From the NCBI GenBank assembly GCA_005408345.1, contig SEMN01000577.1, positions 248,001-312,000 of the forward strand: a stretch of DNA of 64,000 bases, written 5' to 3'. The stretch comes from Macquaria australasica. Lineage: Eukaryota > Chordata > Actinopteri > Centrarchiformes > Percichthyidae. Below the pieces are notes generated by a model. That model had not been told where the DNA came from. It made no database searches and saw only the letters and a program-made list of their open reading frames with translations. The position numbers and the translations under genes are program-made. Below, piece after piece: positions 38,339 through 50,750 of the stretch; position 1 is the first letter of the stretch; the number at the start of each line of letters is the position of its first letter.

Positions 38339-40194
38339 CATTAATTTCATGTCAATTGTCAATAAATATGAACATTCATATCTATTCACAAGTTAATTAC
38401 AGGCTCAGAGACATGAGCTGCTCCGCTCACGGAACACGTTGCGAGAGCTGGAACGTGATGCAGCCGTGTCCGGTGGATTTTGGGGGTAACACACTTCATG
38501 GATAGCATTCAGTTACGACACACAGAGTCTGTGATTTATTAGCTTCAAATGAGGGTATTGGAACCTAATTTAGAGCTAATTAAAGTTATATTTCCACTCA
38601 TAATTACTACTTGGATGATGATGTGAGCTTGTAAGTTAAATGTTTTATACAGTAACATGGTATTTTTGTTATTGTTTCTGCTGTTGAATGATTTTGTGGT
38701 TGCTTTTGTTTCTCTGTATTTCTGCTGTTTTTGTGAAGTTTCTTTTCTTGCCTTTTGTTATTACTGTCTCTGTTTTCACTTTTTCAACTCTTGTTGCTGC
38801 TTTTGCTCTGTTGTTCCTGTTTCAGTTGTTGCTACTCTTATGGTTATTGTTTTTGGGGGACTGGATGTACTTTCTGAGTTGCACAAGGAAAAAAAACCTT
38901 ATGTATTAGACTCTCTGTTAGTGCTCAGTGACGCCCAGAGACGGTGTCAAACAGAGATGAATCTTTTACACAATGAACACCAGACTCCTCAAAGATGAAT
39001 AATACCAAAATATAGCGAGGAGTTTCATGAATTGGTAAGAGATAAAAGACATCCTTCTCATCCTACAGTAAACTGTTTCTCTCTCTGTCCTTGCACAGCT
39101 GGGCCAGCAGACTGCTGGATGGATGAGGGGGGTTGTTGAGGGTGAGGCGGGGGGAGTTGAGTTACATTCCTTCCATCGGGGCTGTGTGTCTGCCAACCAG
39201 GTCACTCCCAGTTCAGTCCCGGGAAATTGGGAGGGAAGAATTTCCTCTATGTGTCCATACTGGACATGGCCACAACCACACAGAGGCCTGTGTGCACCCG
39301 GGGCACACGTGTGTGTGTGTGTGTATGATGTTTGAAACTGGGCACCCAGTGTAATATGACTTGCATGTTATTTTCTTACCAGTACATTGTAGGAGAGGCG
39401 GGGTTGTATGTGGTGTGTAAGTGTGCACATGTGCATACTGTATCAGATTGTGTAGGCATGTGTACTCTGCAGCTGATGTGTGTGTGTCTGTTCACGAGTG
39501 TGTAAGACAGAAAGTGAAACTGAGATAAGAAAGTTTTTCCCTCCAAAGTTCTCGATCTGTATCTACAATATTTTTCACATTTTACTGACTCTTATGCAGA
39601 TTGAATTACAATGTGTAGGAAGATATTAGTGCTCAATGAGACGTTCAGTAGGACATACTGACTGCTGCACTGATCAAACCTGTGACCTCTAATGATCTCT
39701 GTAATGACTGTGTTGCCTTCACTTCCTTTTCCAACTAAGTGGAGTCAACAGTTCTTGAATGTTCTTAAGTAACACATCATCTACACCTCTGCAGCTGATT
39801 TTAAAGCCAGTGAGATAAGTGGTGTAAAGTGCCTGGAGTGAAAAGTCCAGCAAATGAGGTGTAGATTATCCTAATTTGCGCAATACCAATTAAAGGAATC
39901 GACATAACTGTTTATGGAAGCCAAGAGCAGTCTAAAGGGTGAGTGTGAGGATGTACTTTGGGTGATGCCTAAATGAATGAGTAGAGGAACACAGCTTCTA
40001 TAGAGGGCACGAGGAGTCACTGAGAGGTTTGATAAGTATGAAAGATATGTGAATCATATGGTCACCAGATCTCAACCCAGATTCTGGAGTGACTTGTTGG
40101 ATATCTCTCAACATCTTACTCGACACTTTAATGTGGTTTATTAGCCACACTGGCCGTGTGTAGGGATGGCAATGTCAGTCTGTCAGCTTAGCAT
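38339..40194. other. intergenic, no recognised gene
   Basis: Includes a T-rich stretch (38.65-38.86 kb) that translates to Phe/Leu/Val-rich frames and is not credible as coding. A GT-rich patch lies at 39.30-39.50 kb. Confidence 0.45.
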
Positions 40195-40548
40195 TTATTG
40201 CAAGTCATGTTTCTGTCCACCTGGTGAAAGTCCAATATTCACACTTCTTTTGGCTCTGTTTTTGGACTCCACCAACTCCTGAGGGAAATATCTGGCTCTT
40301 TAGCTGCTAAATGTTCCACAATGTTCACCAGCTACAGTATAACTTTTCCTGTTTGCTGATTGGTGCTCAGCGGGTAGTGTACAGTGAGTTTATCAATTTA
40401 TTTGATTTTGCTGAAAACAGTTGCCTGCCATGTTTAGAAACACGGCTGATGAGAGCGGTGAGTTTGTCACCCTGAGCGTCCCATTTGACATGCAGATAGT
40501 AATTTGATCCATTGTTGATTAAAAAATACTGATTATAGCAGCTTTAAA
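40195..40548 (+). mobile_element. MITE family A, copy 4 (5'-truncated)
   Basis: The match begins at tgcaagtcatgtttctgtcc and continues through ctccaccaactcctgagg and tatctggctctttagctgct to the right terminus gcagctttaaa. The left terminus and first 150 bp are missing. Confidence 0.75.
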
Positions 40549-42610
40549 GTAACATACTGTATCATTACCAGGTAGATTTTGAGACAAGAGGGTAGCTGTA
40601 AACACAAGCCGATCTTTAAAAACAGTGGCAACCTCATAACACCATTCTATTTTGCCACCAGGTTTTTGCAGGAAAAACTGCTGTACTGCTCTATAGCATG
40701 AATCATTCAATGGCACTAAACAGAAAATTATTTTACTCAGCCACCAATCAAGAATCAAACTGAAGTAAGATCAATTTTTTTTTTTAACTTCAGTTCCACT
40801 ACTCTAATGGCAAATGTTCATCTTATGCTTTTTGTGCCTTCAACCAAATTCCTGTGGACCGACATCTGGGGCGAAGTAGAGGACATATGGTGACATCCTC
40901 GTTGAGACAGGGAGACAGGAAGTCTGGGCTCTCTGCGGAAAATGTGGTCTTGATTTTGAGATATAAGACTTCTATACATTCAACCAACCTAACAGTTGTT
41001 GTTCATTTTTCCTCAAACAAGTGCAACAATCTCCCAGTGAGATGAGATAACGGCACTTGTTTCAAAATGAACCTCCTCCAAACTTTAGACTGAAAATGAA
41101 TAAGAAGATAATACATTTTCAGACTGGTAAACTGTTGACTTTTGCTATATATAGTATTTATTAGAGAGAAGTGGAGGTATAGACAGGACACACAGACAGG
41201 CTCAGTGTGCTTTGCTGGGGGGGGGGGGGCTGAGTCGTTGTCTGGGACAGGAAACATGTGAGCTGAATATGGGATCCGTAGAGGACTTGGCTGCCGCACA
41301 CAAATACACACACACACACACACACAATGAAGGAAAGATGGAATCTCTTCCAGGACACACAGGACTTGGCCCTCGCAGACAACGTGTCACAAGGAATCAA
41401 ATTAGATGTTTCTGCGCAGAGCGGCCAGAACAAGGCCAGGGACTTTTCTCAAGGAATCTGCAGGAAACTTGGTTCAATCTCAAGGGTAATTTGTAAATGC
41501 AACCAGAGAATTCATATGCAAAAGAGGCTCCTGCAGGACTGTCTCTGCAGTGGGTCATTCAATCACCGCATTATGTCTATTACTCTTTTCTGGGAAGGAT
41601 ACTGGACCGAGGTGGGAGCCGGGGGGCAATCTACAGTATCAGTGTGACACATCTCCAGTCCGCGTTTGAACTTCTGATTTACTGGTTCTTGGGAGTCACA
41701 TGTATCGCTCGGGTCAAATGGCTTATGACACGACAGACTGGTTACACAGGACGGAGAGGGACTACTCAGAATTCAGCACTATCAAACTCACACTACTATA
41801 AGGAATTCTAATCTGATCTAGCAACTAGCCTCCTTGCATAAGCTGCATGTGCCCGACACATGCAGAGAATGTGCCAAGTGCACATTACTGCCACTATATG
41901 GATATACACACACAAGCAAATAGCATTGTTCAACAAATATAGTCCATGATGAATTACTGTCTTGTTTGAGCCCCTGATAAAAAGCCAGCTGCTGCTCTCC
42001 AACTATGTGAGATGCCTTCCACGCTGCCCTGTCATGACTCAGTGCTGAGTGGGACATTAGTGGTTCTCTTCCTAGTGTCCAGCACAGAGTGAGAGGACTG
42101 AGTTTAGCATTATGGGAACTGCTGATAGCAGCTGGGGTCCCGGGAGGTTACGCAGGAGTTCAGCTGAGTTAATCCAGCCGACAGGGTGCCCTGGTTGTCA
42201 GTCAGAATGCAGCGGACCAAATGCAGCCAGGAACTGACCTGAGAGGGGGCTGTGTTTGTGGAAGACTGGGGCGTGCACTCAGCTGGGTGGTCTCCACACT
42301 CAGCCCCCGTGTTAAAATATAGACACATGAGGATTCTTCCTCCTGCACATGCAGGGTTTTATCATTCAGGTTTCAGTCGGTCTCTGTGACACAGCCTGAT
42401 GTAACAGAGCCCCCTGGTGGTCACAGAGGCAGCTGCATCTCACCTGAAACAATCTGTGAATTGATCAAAAAATAATACAGCAAAAGCAAACTTATGAGTC
42501 CCAACGCAAAGAACAAGTAATCACTCAGTTATCATGTTCTGTAAAAAGGCACACAAAGACTGTGAATTAAAACGCAGTGAGAATTTAAATTTTTTAATAC
42601 TTCAGTGAAA
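40549..42610. other. intergenic, no recognised gene
   Basis: Contains a G13 run near 41217 and a (CA)n tract at about 41306-41328. Overlapping open frames at 41.2-41.8 kb have no recognisable domain. Confidence 0.4.
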
Positions 42611-42845
42611 TAATAATAATAATAACTTTATTTATATAGCACCTTTAAAAACAGAGTTTACAAAGTGCTTTGACAGACAAAGCAAAAACAGGATAAAAAT
42701 GAATGATAGGTGTATACAAATAAAAAGAATAAAAACAGTAAAAGCAATTAAAAGATGATGAAAAGATGACATCACATAAAAGCAAGTGTATAACAATGGG
42801 TTTTAAGAAGTGATTTAAAAGAAGTTTAAATAATGGCCTGAACAA
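42611..42845 (+). mobile_element. retroelement-like fragment
   Basis: The opening ataataacttta followed by tttatatagcacctttaa and ttacaaagtgctttgacaga is a sequence found at the ends of many teleost retroelement copies. Only a few hundred bp remain and no reading frame survives. Family not assigned. Confidence 0.5.
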
Positions 42846-42949
42846 CCTCAAAGTTGTGAGCACAGACATGTAGGCGAACACAACATACACACTCTCACAC
42901 CTGCACGTCTACACCCATGTGTCACTGCAAATGCAGACATATACAACAG

Positions 42950-43379
42950 TGGTGCAAGAAGTTAAAGTCCTTCGCCTAGGATACTCCATTACAACTTAAG
43001 TAAAAAATAAAGAGGTGTTTTCAGTAAAATGTATCAAAAAGCACTCATTTGAATGGTCCCTGTTATGTATTATGGTACTGTTTAATTACTATTAAAGCTT
43101 TAACAAGTAAGAAGCATTTTACTGTTTCATTGTAGTGTTGAGCTGGTCGAGGTGGAGCAAATCTGAACTACTTTATATACTGTTGGGCAGTTTAATCTGT
43201 AACAGCACGTCGTCTTTTAGAAACTGATCATGTATATTGTATGTAAAATCTGACTAGCTGTCAGATAATGTAAATGTAGTGGAGTGGAAGTATAAAGTAG
43301 CATAAAACTCAAGTAAAGTTCAAGTGCCGCAGATTAGTACATTTCTGTACTTGAGTAAATGTACTTAGTTACATTCCAC
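42950..43379. repeat. dispersed teleost repeat rich in acttaagtaaa
   Basis: From gaagttaaagtccttcgcc to tgtacttagttacattccac. Inner words (actccattacaacttaagta, gtggagtggaagtataaag) recur in the class represented at 105-140 and near 60.6-61.4 kb. It is probably a short non-autonomous element. Confidence 0.6.
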
Positions 43380-44081
43380 AGCTGATGCACAGTATATATA
43401 TACACGTAAAAACATAGACGTACATATAAATTCACAGGCTGTTTTGTCTGTTCAGTTTTTGTTTAGTTTTTTTTATCCTAAATCTTTTTTATTCATTTGT
43501 TCCTTTAAGCTGAATTTAAAAGCCTAACCGGGGACGGAGGATGCAAATCTGTCTATCATCTATCTATCATTAAAACAGTGAAAGACTACTTTTACCTGCT
43601 TATCTGCCCTGCACTCAAAGTGAGTATATACCCTAAAATATTTGAGCAGCTAATGATCATGCCTGGGTCTACTTTGTTATATATGACATTATCCATTTTT
43701 ATATGGAAAGTGGATAGAACAAAGATACTGAGCACACCCCAGTGTAAACGTATATACCCCCAGCATCGTTTGAAAGCAGCAAGTTTGATTCCTTTTCTTG
43801 TTATTTTAAAAAAAGGCATTCTGGGAAATGTAGGACATCCACTAAGGCAGATTAAATGGAGGTGGAAAGAGTGTAAGAGTCCAACAGCAGAACCTTACCT
43901 AATATTAATAAAGAAAACAGTGTGAAAGACCCTTGGAAATGTATGCTCCCAGGAGCCAGTCCACTCTGGTTCCTGACGCAGACACTCACAGGTAAAGGTA
44001 GACCAGGTGGGTGTGACACAGGCACAACATGTGACTTTATGGTCAGTTGGGTGTCTGTGTGGGGGATCAGACACTGCAGTC
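43380..44081. promoter_or_regulatory. upstream region of prop1
   Basis: The 700 bp before the presumed prop1 start contain AT-rich, homeodomain-type TAAT sites (ctaatattaataaag at about 43899). No classical CpG island is seen and the transcription start is not determined. The promoter role is inferred from position alone. Confidence 0.3.
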
Positions 44082-44175
44082 ATGGCCCAGGTGAAGGTAG
44101 CAGGGGACGCAGTGAGGAGCCACCAGGACTGTGCAGAGGTTTACTCTGATATGGCTACTGTCAGCTCCAGTGCAG
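44082..44175 (+). CDS. prop1: prop1 coding exon 1
   Basis: ATG in gcagtcatggcc (good Kozak context) opens MAQVKVAGDA and ends ..TVSSSA plus one base at the donor CAG|GTGAGT (GT at 44176-44177). The phase (1 base left over) matches exon 2. There is little sequence similarity to mammalian exon 1, which is poorly conserved, so this exon rests on the donor, the phase and the overall protein length. Confidence 0.6.
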
Positions 44176-47144
44176 GTGAGTCCAAAAAAAACCAAACACT
44201 TTATGTAAAAATTATATTAGCCTGTTTGTTATCAGTCCATCATGTCCACCAATGATGGAGTTTCCTCTACAACCACAACAACAGAGAGCTGCAATAAAAT
44301 GTTTGTTTTACTGTTGCATGTTTTCAGTAATATTAAGTTTTTTTGAATGCAGTGTTGCTCTCCTGCCACTCAGCCAATAGAGAGTTACAGTGTTGCATGA
44401 TGGTCTAAAAACGGTTTACGATGGTTTTTAGAGGAATACCATTTTCAAACTTAAAAACATATGGAATTTCTTTAAATGTCAATTTTGACATTGAAAGCCA
44501 ACAAAAAATATTATCTTGTAGCTGCTTTAAAATTCAACTCTTAGCCCTTAAAACAACTGTACTTCCTATTAGTCCGATCTAATAGTGTATTAGTCAGCAA
44601 GTTGCCAATTAGCAAAATATAATGTTTACTTTAACAGTATTCAAAGCTTAGTATAGTTATTGTAATGTAATTTCTGTCATTTCAAAATGTGTTTGTATGA
44701 AACAGTATGAATATGTAACCAGATTTGGTAAAAAATAATTAAGAGGAAAAAAAACCTTTGTCATTAAGAACACAATTTTAACACCAATCATTAAATCAGC
44801 CTCTTCTGTCTCTCCTCTAACCACCGTGATGTGAGCAGACAAGGTCGGCTCAGACCACCAATTTGTCAGATTAATCACTTTGTTAGTGACTGTGGTAATA
44901 ATCTCTCTCAAATCCCCCAGTTTCTGGTATCTTTTTCTCACGAACTTGTCTTTAGCAGCTAAAGCTGTGCGGCTCTCAGGTTGCCTGGTGGCAGTGGGAA
45001 CCATAAAGTCAGTGTAATCCCTCCTTTTTGAGACGGTCATTGGTGAAATGCGCCCTTACAAGTTCAGGCCACTTTTTTTTTGTATTATGCCAAGGAGGTC
45101 AAGAAACAGGAGCTGGAGAATTGTCTCCAAAAAAGTCAAAGTCTTTTCAGCATCCACGCACAGCCTCCACTCTTTTTCTTCCTCCTGAAAACAGATATAG
45201 GAGAGTCGGTGAGGAAGGGCTCATTGTGTGAGACCTCCATGACCGTCAGCCTTGGCAGGCGCAGCAGGGCCTACCCCTCCCCAGCCAGGAGACGCCACCG
45301 CACCACCTTCAGCCACAAGCAGCTGGAACAGCTGGAGGTGGCCTTTGGGCAAAACCAGTATCCTGACATCTACTACAGAGAGGAGCTGGCCCGTATCACC
45401 AAGCTCAATGAGGCGCGCATACAAGTAGGACGGCCACTTCTCCCACAACTTCAACTTTCTGACAGTCGTGATTCAGTTCAAAGTCACTCTGATATTCAGC
45501 CAAAACTACTCACTTTAATTGTCACTTATAATAGAAGTGTGATTTCTGCTTCCCAAGGACTCTGCAGAATGCTCACTTTATTTTTTTTTCTTTATAACAT
45601 TTAGAAAAAGTTCAACTGAAGAGTCAATTTGAGTCAACTTGAGGCAGAAATCGATGCAGAAATCACAATACATGGGCGAGAAAGATGCATGTGTTTTGCT
45701 CACCGGTTGCAATTATAACAGAACCCCATACATAACCAAATGTGACAAAAAAACTTTGTCTATCACATAATGAGAAAAATTGTCTTAGGTTAGGGGCTCA
45801 CAAATAACATAAAAATAAACTACAAAATGAATAACTGTAGTGCAATAAAACTGATATATGTGTGCAGTCTGTGTATCACATCATATGTTAGCTTTGAAAC
45901 CCTAGAAGATGCTAGCACACCTGGCAATATGACGAAATCCAGTAGTGCTGAAACAATGAATTGATTATTCAACCATCAGAAAATTTAATGAAAACAAGTT
46001 TGATCATTTATTAAGTGTAACTGCCATTCACTGGTTCCATTTCTGAAATGTGAAGATTTGCTGCTTTTGTCTTTTTAATATCATTGCAAGTTGAATACCT
46101 AAAGGGGTTTTGTACTGTTGGACAAAACAAGCAATTTGACAACGTCCTTTTGCACTTTAATGACCTAATATTGTCATTTACTTTATTACTGTTGTCCATT
46201 GTTGAAGTAAATGTATAATATTGCAGGAATGCTGGATTAAACATGCTTACAAAGTGTCTCACTTTACTTGAAAGCATTGTCTCAGTTTGGCTAAAACCTT
46301 AAGCAAACATGGTGGGACAGTGTTCAAAATACAATTTCCAAGAAAAATACATGTGATATTTTGCATTTTATTTTGAAATGTGAGCGTGAGACAACATGGC
46401 TTTATTAAAACACAATGTCTGCAACAGTTGGACAATTTATATTTACTTAAAACCCTTTTTAGGATTCAATTCATTTGCTGGTTCATTTTCTCTGAACACA
46501 TGCCAAACTGTCTCCCTTTGAATTTCAACCACGCCCACAATGATGATGTCACACAAAAAGCAATGATTGTTTAATGATAAGCAGTGTTGTGGCAAAGTTT
46601 CAGGATAAAAATCTTTATTGGTTCTGTCTTGTTCAATGGCAAAACAACGCAATGCTGAAATGCCCTACTCATGTTGAACTCACCCTATTAAACTGCATTA
46701 TATTTTCATGTGTTGCTGGTGTTACTTGTACCAAGGGGTGTCCTCGTCTCTAACCTGTCTTTGTCTTCGCAGGTTTGGTTTCAGAACAGAAGAGCCAAAC
46801 AGAGGAAGCAGGAGCGGGCCTCGCAGAAGGTTCTCCCAGTGGGTGTGATGTCAGGCCACAGGGCGCTGCTGGGAGGCGTGCATGTCCAGCCGCCCAGCAT
46901 GGCTCGGCAGTACTATACCCAGCCCCTGGCTCACCTCCCCCGTCTTTCCCCCATGCTGCACTCTGGGGCGTACTCCCGCCACCCGGGCCCTGTCAGCCAG
47001 TGCCCCTGCCCCAGTGTCCCACCACCTCCAGCCGCCCAGCGGCAGCATGAGGACTGGTACAGCCCACTGAGGAACAACCTCACCTCACCCATGTTCTCAC
47101 TGGCCTCCATGCAGCCTCTTGACCCTGCCTCTCACTGGAGCTAA
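44082..47144 (+). CDS. prop1: paired-like homeobox protein Prop1 (gene span, 3 coding exons)
   Basis: Joining 44082-44175, 45195-45424 and 46773-47144 gives 231 residues (human PROP1 is 226) with phases that fit exactly. The homeodomain spans about residues 63-122: it opens RRRHRTTFSHKQLEQLEVAF and carries YPDIYY, then VWFQNRRAKQRKQE, with Gln50, Trp48, Phe49, Asn51 and Arg53 of helix 3. The intron between homeodomain residues 46 and 47 is at the usual paired-like position. The C-terminal half is Pro/Ser-rich and keeps EDWY (about 201-204) and a terminal SHWS resembling human PROP1 SKSWN; these tails separate it from other paired-like families. PROP1 is a nuclear factor needed for pituitary lineages and Pit1/POU1F1 expression. 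It lies between socs5 and mcfd2, converging with mcfd2. The N-terminal exon is the least certain part. Confidence 0.85.
45195..45424 (+). CDS. prop1: prop1 coding exon 2 (homeodomain, residues 1-46)
   Basis: Two acceptors 6 bp apart, aaaacag (ending 45194) and atatag (ending 45200), both sit behind the pyrimidine tract ctttttcttcctcc and keep the frame. The exon ends at ATACAA|GTAGGA (GT at 45425-45426). It encodes a basic linker (SLGRRSRAYPSPARRRHR) and homeodomain helices 1-2. Confidence 0.85.
46773..47144 (+). CDS. prop1: prop1 coding exon 3 (helix 3 and C-terminal domain)
   Basis: The acceptor tttgtcttcgcag precedes VWFQNRRAKQRKQER. The remainder is a Pro/Ser/Gln-rich transactivation-type tail of about 105 residues ending LDPASHWS with TAA at 47142-47144. 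Confidence 0.88.
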   Translation, partial: VWFQNRRAKQRKQERASQKVLPVGVMSGHRALLGGVHVQPPSMARQYYTQPLAHLPRLSPMLHSGAYSRHPGPVSQCPCPSVPPPPAAQRQHEDWYSPLRNNLTSPMFSLASMQPLDPASHWS

Positions 47145-47719
47145 GAAGGCCAATTTTAAAAGTCAAATATTACATACAAATTATTTTTTAGCTTTTTGAG
47201 TGACCATGCATGCTCCTTTTCATACACACATTTCAAGATTCAAAATCTGGCCCTGATTTGTAAAAGTAACTTCAGTGTCATACACAGCGTGGGAACTTTG
47301 AGTGCCGAGTTTCCCACACTGTTTTCTGTTTTGAATCTGCACTAATGTTCACAAGAGCACCTCTTCTTTTTCTGTTATTTCTCACTTTGTGTAACCTCAT
47401 ACGCATGTATTAAAATTTGCTTTCAATTGTCTTCAATATCGTTCTCAACATCCACTGCTAATATTAACAGTGAGTGCACTGTGGGTGGGTCTTAGATATC
47501 AGTGGACCTACTTATTAGATGGCTCTGCAAACACACACACAAATATTCTTCACTGCAATTTAGTTTTGCAATGTTTTTTATTTTTATTTTTATTGCTGCA
47601 AGTGCTGTACTTGTGCACCACCCTAAAGGGGGAAATGTTGATCTATACAATGTCTTAAACATTTACAGTACTGAATATGAAACCTGATTGTCTAAAAACC
47701 TTTTGAGTACATCGTAACA

Positions 47720-47725
47720 AATAAA
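47720..47725 (+). terminator. probable prop1 poly(A) signal
   Basis: AATAAA lies 576 bp after the prop1 stop codon and is followed by a T-rich stretch (tcttttttgcaatgcctt). It is the first canonical hexamer downstream of the stop that I noticed. Confidence 0.5.
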
Positions 47726-47856
47726 AATTTTAAATCTTTTTTGCAATGCCTTTCAAATGGGATTTCATGAATGCAACGTGGAGGACTCCACACCACAATT
47801 CCTTAAAAAAACCAACAAAAAAAAACCATCCCAGTCAAAGTCTGTAGGTTGCAGTT

Positions 47857-47862
47857 TTTAAT
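47857..47862 (-). terminator. possible mcfd2 poly(A) signal
   Basis: TTTAAT on the plus strand reads ATTAAA on the minus strand. On that strand it is followed by a U/GU-rich stretch (ggtttttttttgttgg read leftward). It would give mcfd2 a 3'UTR of about 1.45 kb and place its end roughly 100 bp from the prop1 end. Confidence 0.35.
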
Positions 47863-49305
47863 ATTTCACATTCCAGAGACAACACAGTTGCATCTGTTAT
47901 GCTTTCAGTCGTTTAAATATTTGCATTCAACAACCTGAATCGATTGGAGAATCAATACTGGATGGCAAAAATATAGAATTCATCCATACGAAAGAATCAC
48001 AGATGGATTCAACAAACACTCACAGAGACCTGACATGTTTGATCCAGATCTGTTTCAAAAGGCAGCTAATGATGTGAAGCAAACGTGTGGTGTTCAAGTG
48101 CTTTACTGCAAACCCATAAACCGAAGTCAGCTTTGAAACAAGTGCAGCGGCAGCAGCAGCATCAACCCGTGTGCTTTAAGTCTAGCTTATCCAGTGATAA
48201 AGAATCAGCAGTGTGGTGCTGCTGCTTTACATTCACTCTATGACGTTACAGTTATGTCAAGTATCTGCTGGCTGACAAGACTACTACAGTGATGGTGGTG
48301 ATTGGCTCATATAAGTGTGGTAGTCTTCATGAAAACGACAGCAGGCACAACCGCAGTCTCTGTTGTGAGTGTTGTTGTGCCTGTAACCTTGAAATTCTCT
48401 CCAAAATAAACTCCAAAGTCACCTCATCACTTCAGCAAGGTTTTTCTACTCTGTACACACATGCACAAACTACATCAGGCTATATACTGTCTATCTGAGC
48501 AAGTCAAGGCCACTTTCCAATGTGATGAGAACGACCGCTTCGTCTCATTCTCGTCACAAACAGCAAATGAAATGGATTCACAGAAGGAATCGTTTGGTCC
48601 ACCATGTTGAGTAATTATATTTTCTCACTTTCTCCTACAGCAGCCACGCAGATACTTTTGGTTTTATTTGCCACTGAGACCTCTGCTACCAAGCCAATAC
48701 AACGGAGGTGAACGGAACTTTGTTCGTGATGCTCAACGCATCAAAATAATGTCCAGGTTACTCTGGGTAGTCCACAAACCTCCACGTGGACAGTTTTCAT
48801 GGTTGTTGTACTACTTCCCAATGAGTATTGCGTTTTATTGTATAGGGCTTCGCCAAACAGAAATAAAAGTATACATCCATGGTTAGATACCATGAGGGGT
48901 TAAGTAGAAAAATATCTGTGTTAATGATATTGGGTGAACTGACCCTTTAATGGCATGATTTCAAGGAACCTACAAAAAAAACAAACAACTAAGCGTACAC
49001 CAGATTCAACCTAAAAAAGGGGGCATTTTGTTTTCCTCCTTTGTTGTTGCTTATTAAATTACTGACATAACCAGTTCTGCTGCTACCAGCTTGGACATTA
49101 CATGGAAAAAAAAAATAGAAGTATCACAGCACAACTTCATAAATTACCAATAACCCTGATTGATCGCCTGTGAAGGAGAAAGCAAAGATTAAACGATGGT
49201 TTTCTAGACAGATCGGTGGCAGCTTCTCAGTCTGACTCCTCTTCTCTGCAGATTCCTTGGTGTCGTTGTTGTGGACATGAAGAATGTCAGTGCTCAGGAG
49301 ACACC
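47863..49305 (-). other. probable mcfd2 3'UTR
   Basis: No coding block is seen. The stretch lies directly 3' of the mcfd2 stop codon on the minus strand and contains a further possible poly(A) signal (tttatt, minus AATAAA) near 48664. UTR status is inferred from position. Confidence 0.4.
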
Positions 49306-49437
49306 TTACTCCAGTGATTTGGCAAACTCTGCATAATCTATATAACCGTCATTGTTTTTGTCATCGTCCTTCAGAACATCGTCGATGACAGTAATAAGGT
49401 CCTCCTCTTTCATTGGCTGGCTGTTCTCTCCCTTCTC
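49306..49437 (-). CDS. mcfd2: mcfd2 coding exon 3 (EF-hand 2 and stop)
   Basis: The acceptor tttctttctcag precedes EKGENSQPMKEEDL. EF loop 2 DKNNDGYIDYAE is followed by FAKSLE and TAA (plus-strand tta at 49306-49308). Confidence 0.96.
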   Translation of the reverse strand, partial: EKGENSQPMKEEDLITVIDDVLKDDDKNNDGYIDYAEFAKSLE

Positions 49438-50687
49438 CTGAGAAAGAAACAAGACAAGAAAACTCTCATGTTTTATGCATGTGTGACAACAACTGATATT
49501 ATTCTTGGGAACTTGAAGCTACGCTCTTTATATAAAAACGGTGTCACACCACAAAGTGCAGAACATCACAGACTGCTCAGGCTGCTGTGTTAGGCCTTAA
49601 AAAGCTGCCAAGTGCTGCTTAAAAGGAAACGTTCCAACTGTAAAAGAGTTAACTGCTTTAGTGCTTCCTTTTCAGGTTCCTGTAGCTTACAGCACACAGG
49701 GCCACTCTTAATGAAATGAGGTACTGCCATCGTGAAACTTTCCTTTGGGGTGAAAGAAAGGTGTTAAGGGAAGGAGAGGGTGGAATTTTAAGGCAATGTG
49801 GATCAAGCAAGTTTCTTTTTAAAAAGGTATCTTGCTTCTGTAACCTCAATGAACCCTTTAGTGCTTTATACGAAAACTTGAAGCTTTCACAAATTTGAGA
49901 CTCTTCAAAACAAATGAATTCCAGCTGCTGAAAACCAACCAGGCTCATTTAGGGAAGGCAAACAGGATTTTGGGAGTGATCGCCCCAAAATGCACGAGTC
50001 ACAGTTTTCATGATGGAAGCGTCACTGGAGGATTTTTAAAGAGAACTTACAAGAATAGGCTTTTCATACTGCCCATTCTTAGCCCTGAGCCCATTTCACA
50101 CACCTTTTAGCCCCGTGTTTAGTCGATTTTCAGGGGATAACCCTGCGAACTCAGGGCTAACCTTGCTCCGGAGCAGGTCCAGCAAGCCCTAGGTTAGTTG
50201 GGGTTAGTATACTTGGAATGTACCAGGATTGTGCCAGTGTGAACGCTTTCTTAGCCTAAGGCTAACAGCTCCCTTAGCCTGGGACTAACTAATTTGTGGT
50301 AGAAAAATATTAAAGTGAGAAAGTGTTTACTTTTACTAAAAAAGTATATAATATACATAACACACATATGCCCTCTATACTTTAGCAGTCAGTAACAAAT
50401 GATTACCAGTACTTAAGGCATTATGTTCACACCTAAGAGGACAAAAATAGATACACACACACACAGTATATATATACCTACCTCTCTGTGTACATGTGTG
50501 ATAGCTGTGGCTAGCTCCAGACCATCCAGCAGGTTGTTGCCATCGTAATCATGCATCTTGAAATAGTGCAGCTGAAGCTCCTGGGGTGTCATGTCTTTCT
50601 CTGGTTTGTCTATCACGCCCTCTAAATGCTCCATGATGTGGCTGGAAGACAAAAGAGGAGTCAAAAACCACCGCTTCTGACTACACA

Positions 50688-50750
<63 letters not shown>

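Noticed and set aside
38657..38998. 113-residue Phe/Val/Leu-rich open frame suggesting membrane segments
   Set aside because: It is a T-rich low-complexity stretch with no splice signals, no conserved motif and no known family.
41161..41811. Cluster of overlapping open frames on both strands at 41.2-41.8 kb
   Set aside because: They include G-run and CA-repeat translations, and no domain, start context or splice structure supports a gene.
45900..46010. Segment resembling the hAT-like MITE (gctgaaacaatgaattgatt) in prop1 intron 2
   Set aside because: Too short and diverged to call as an element; no matching ends or target duplication.
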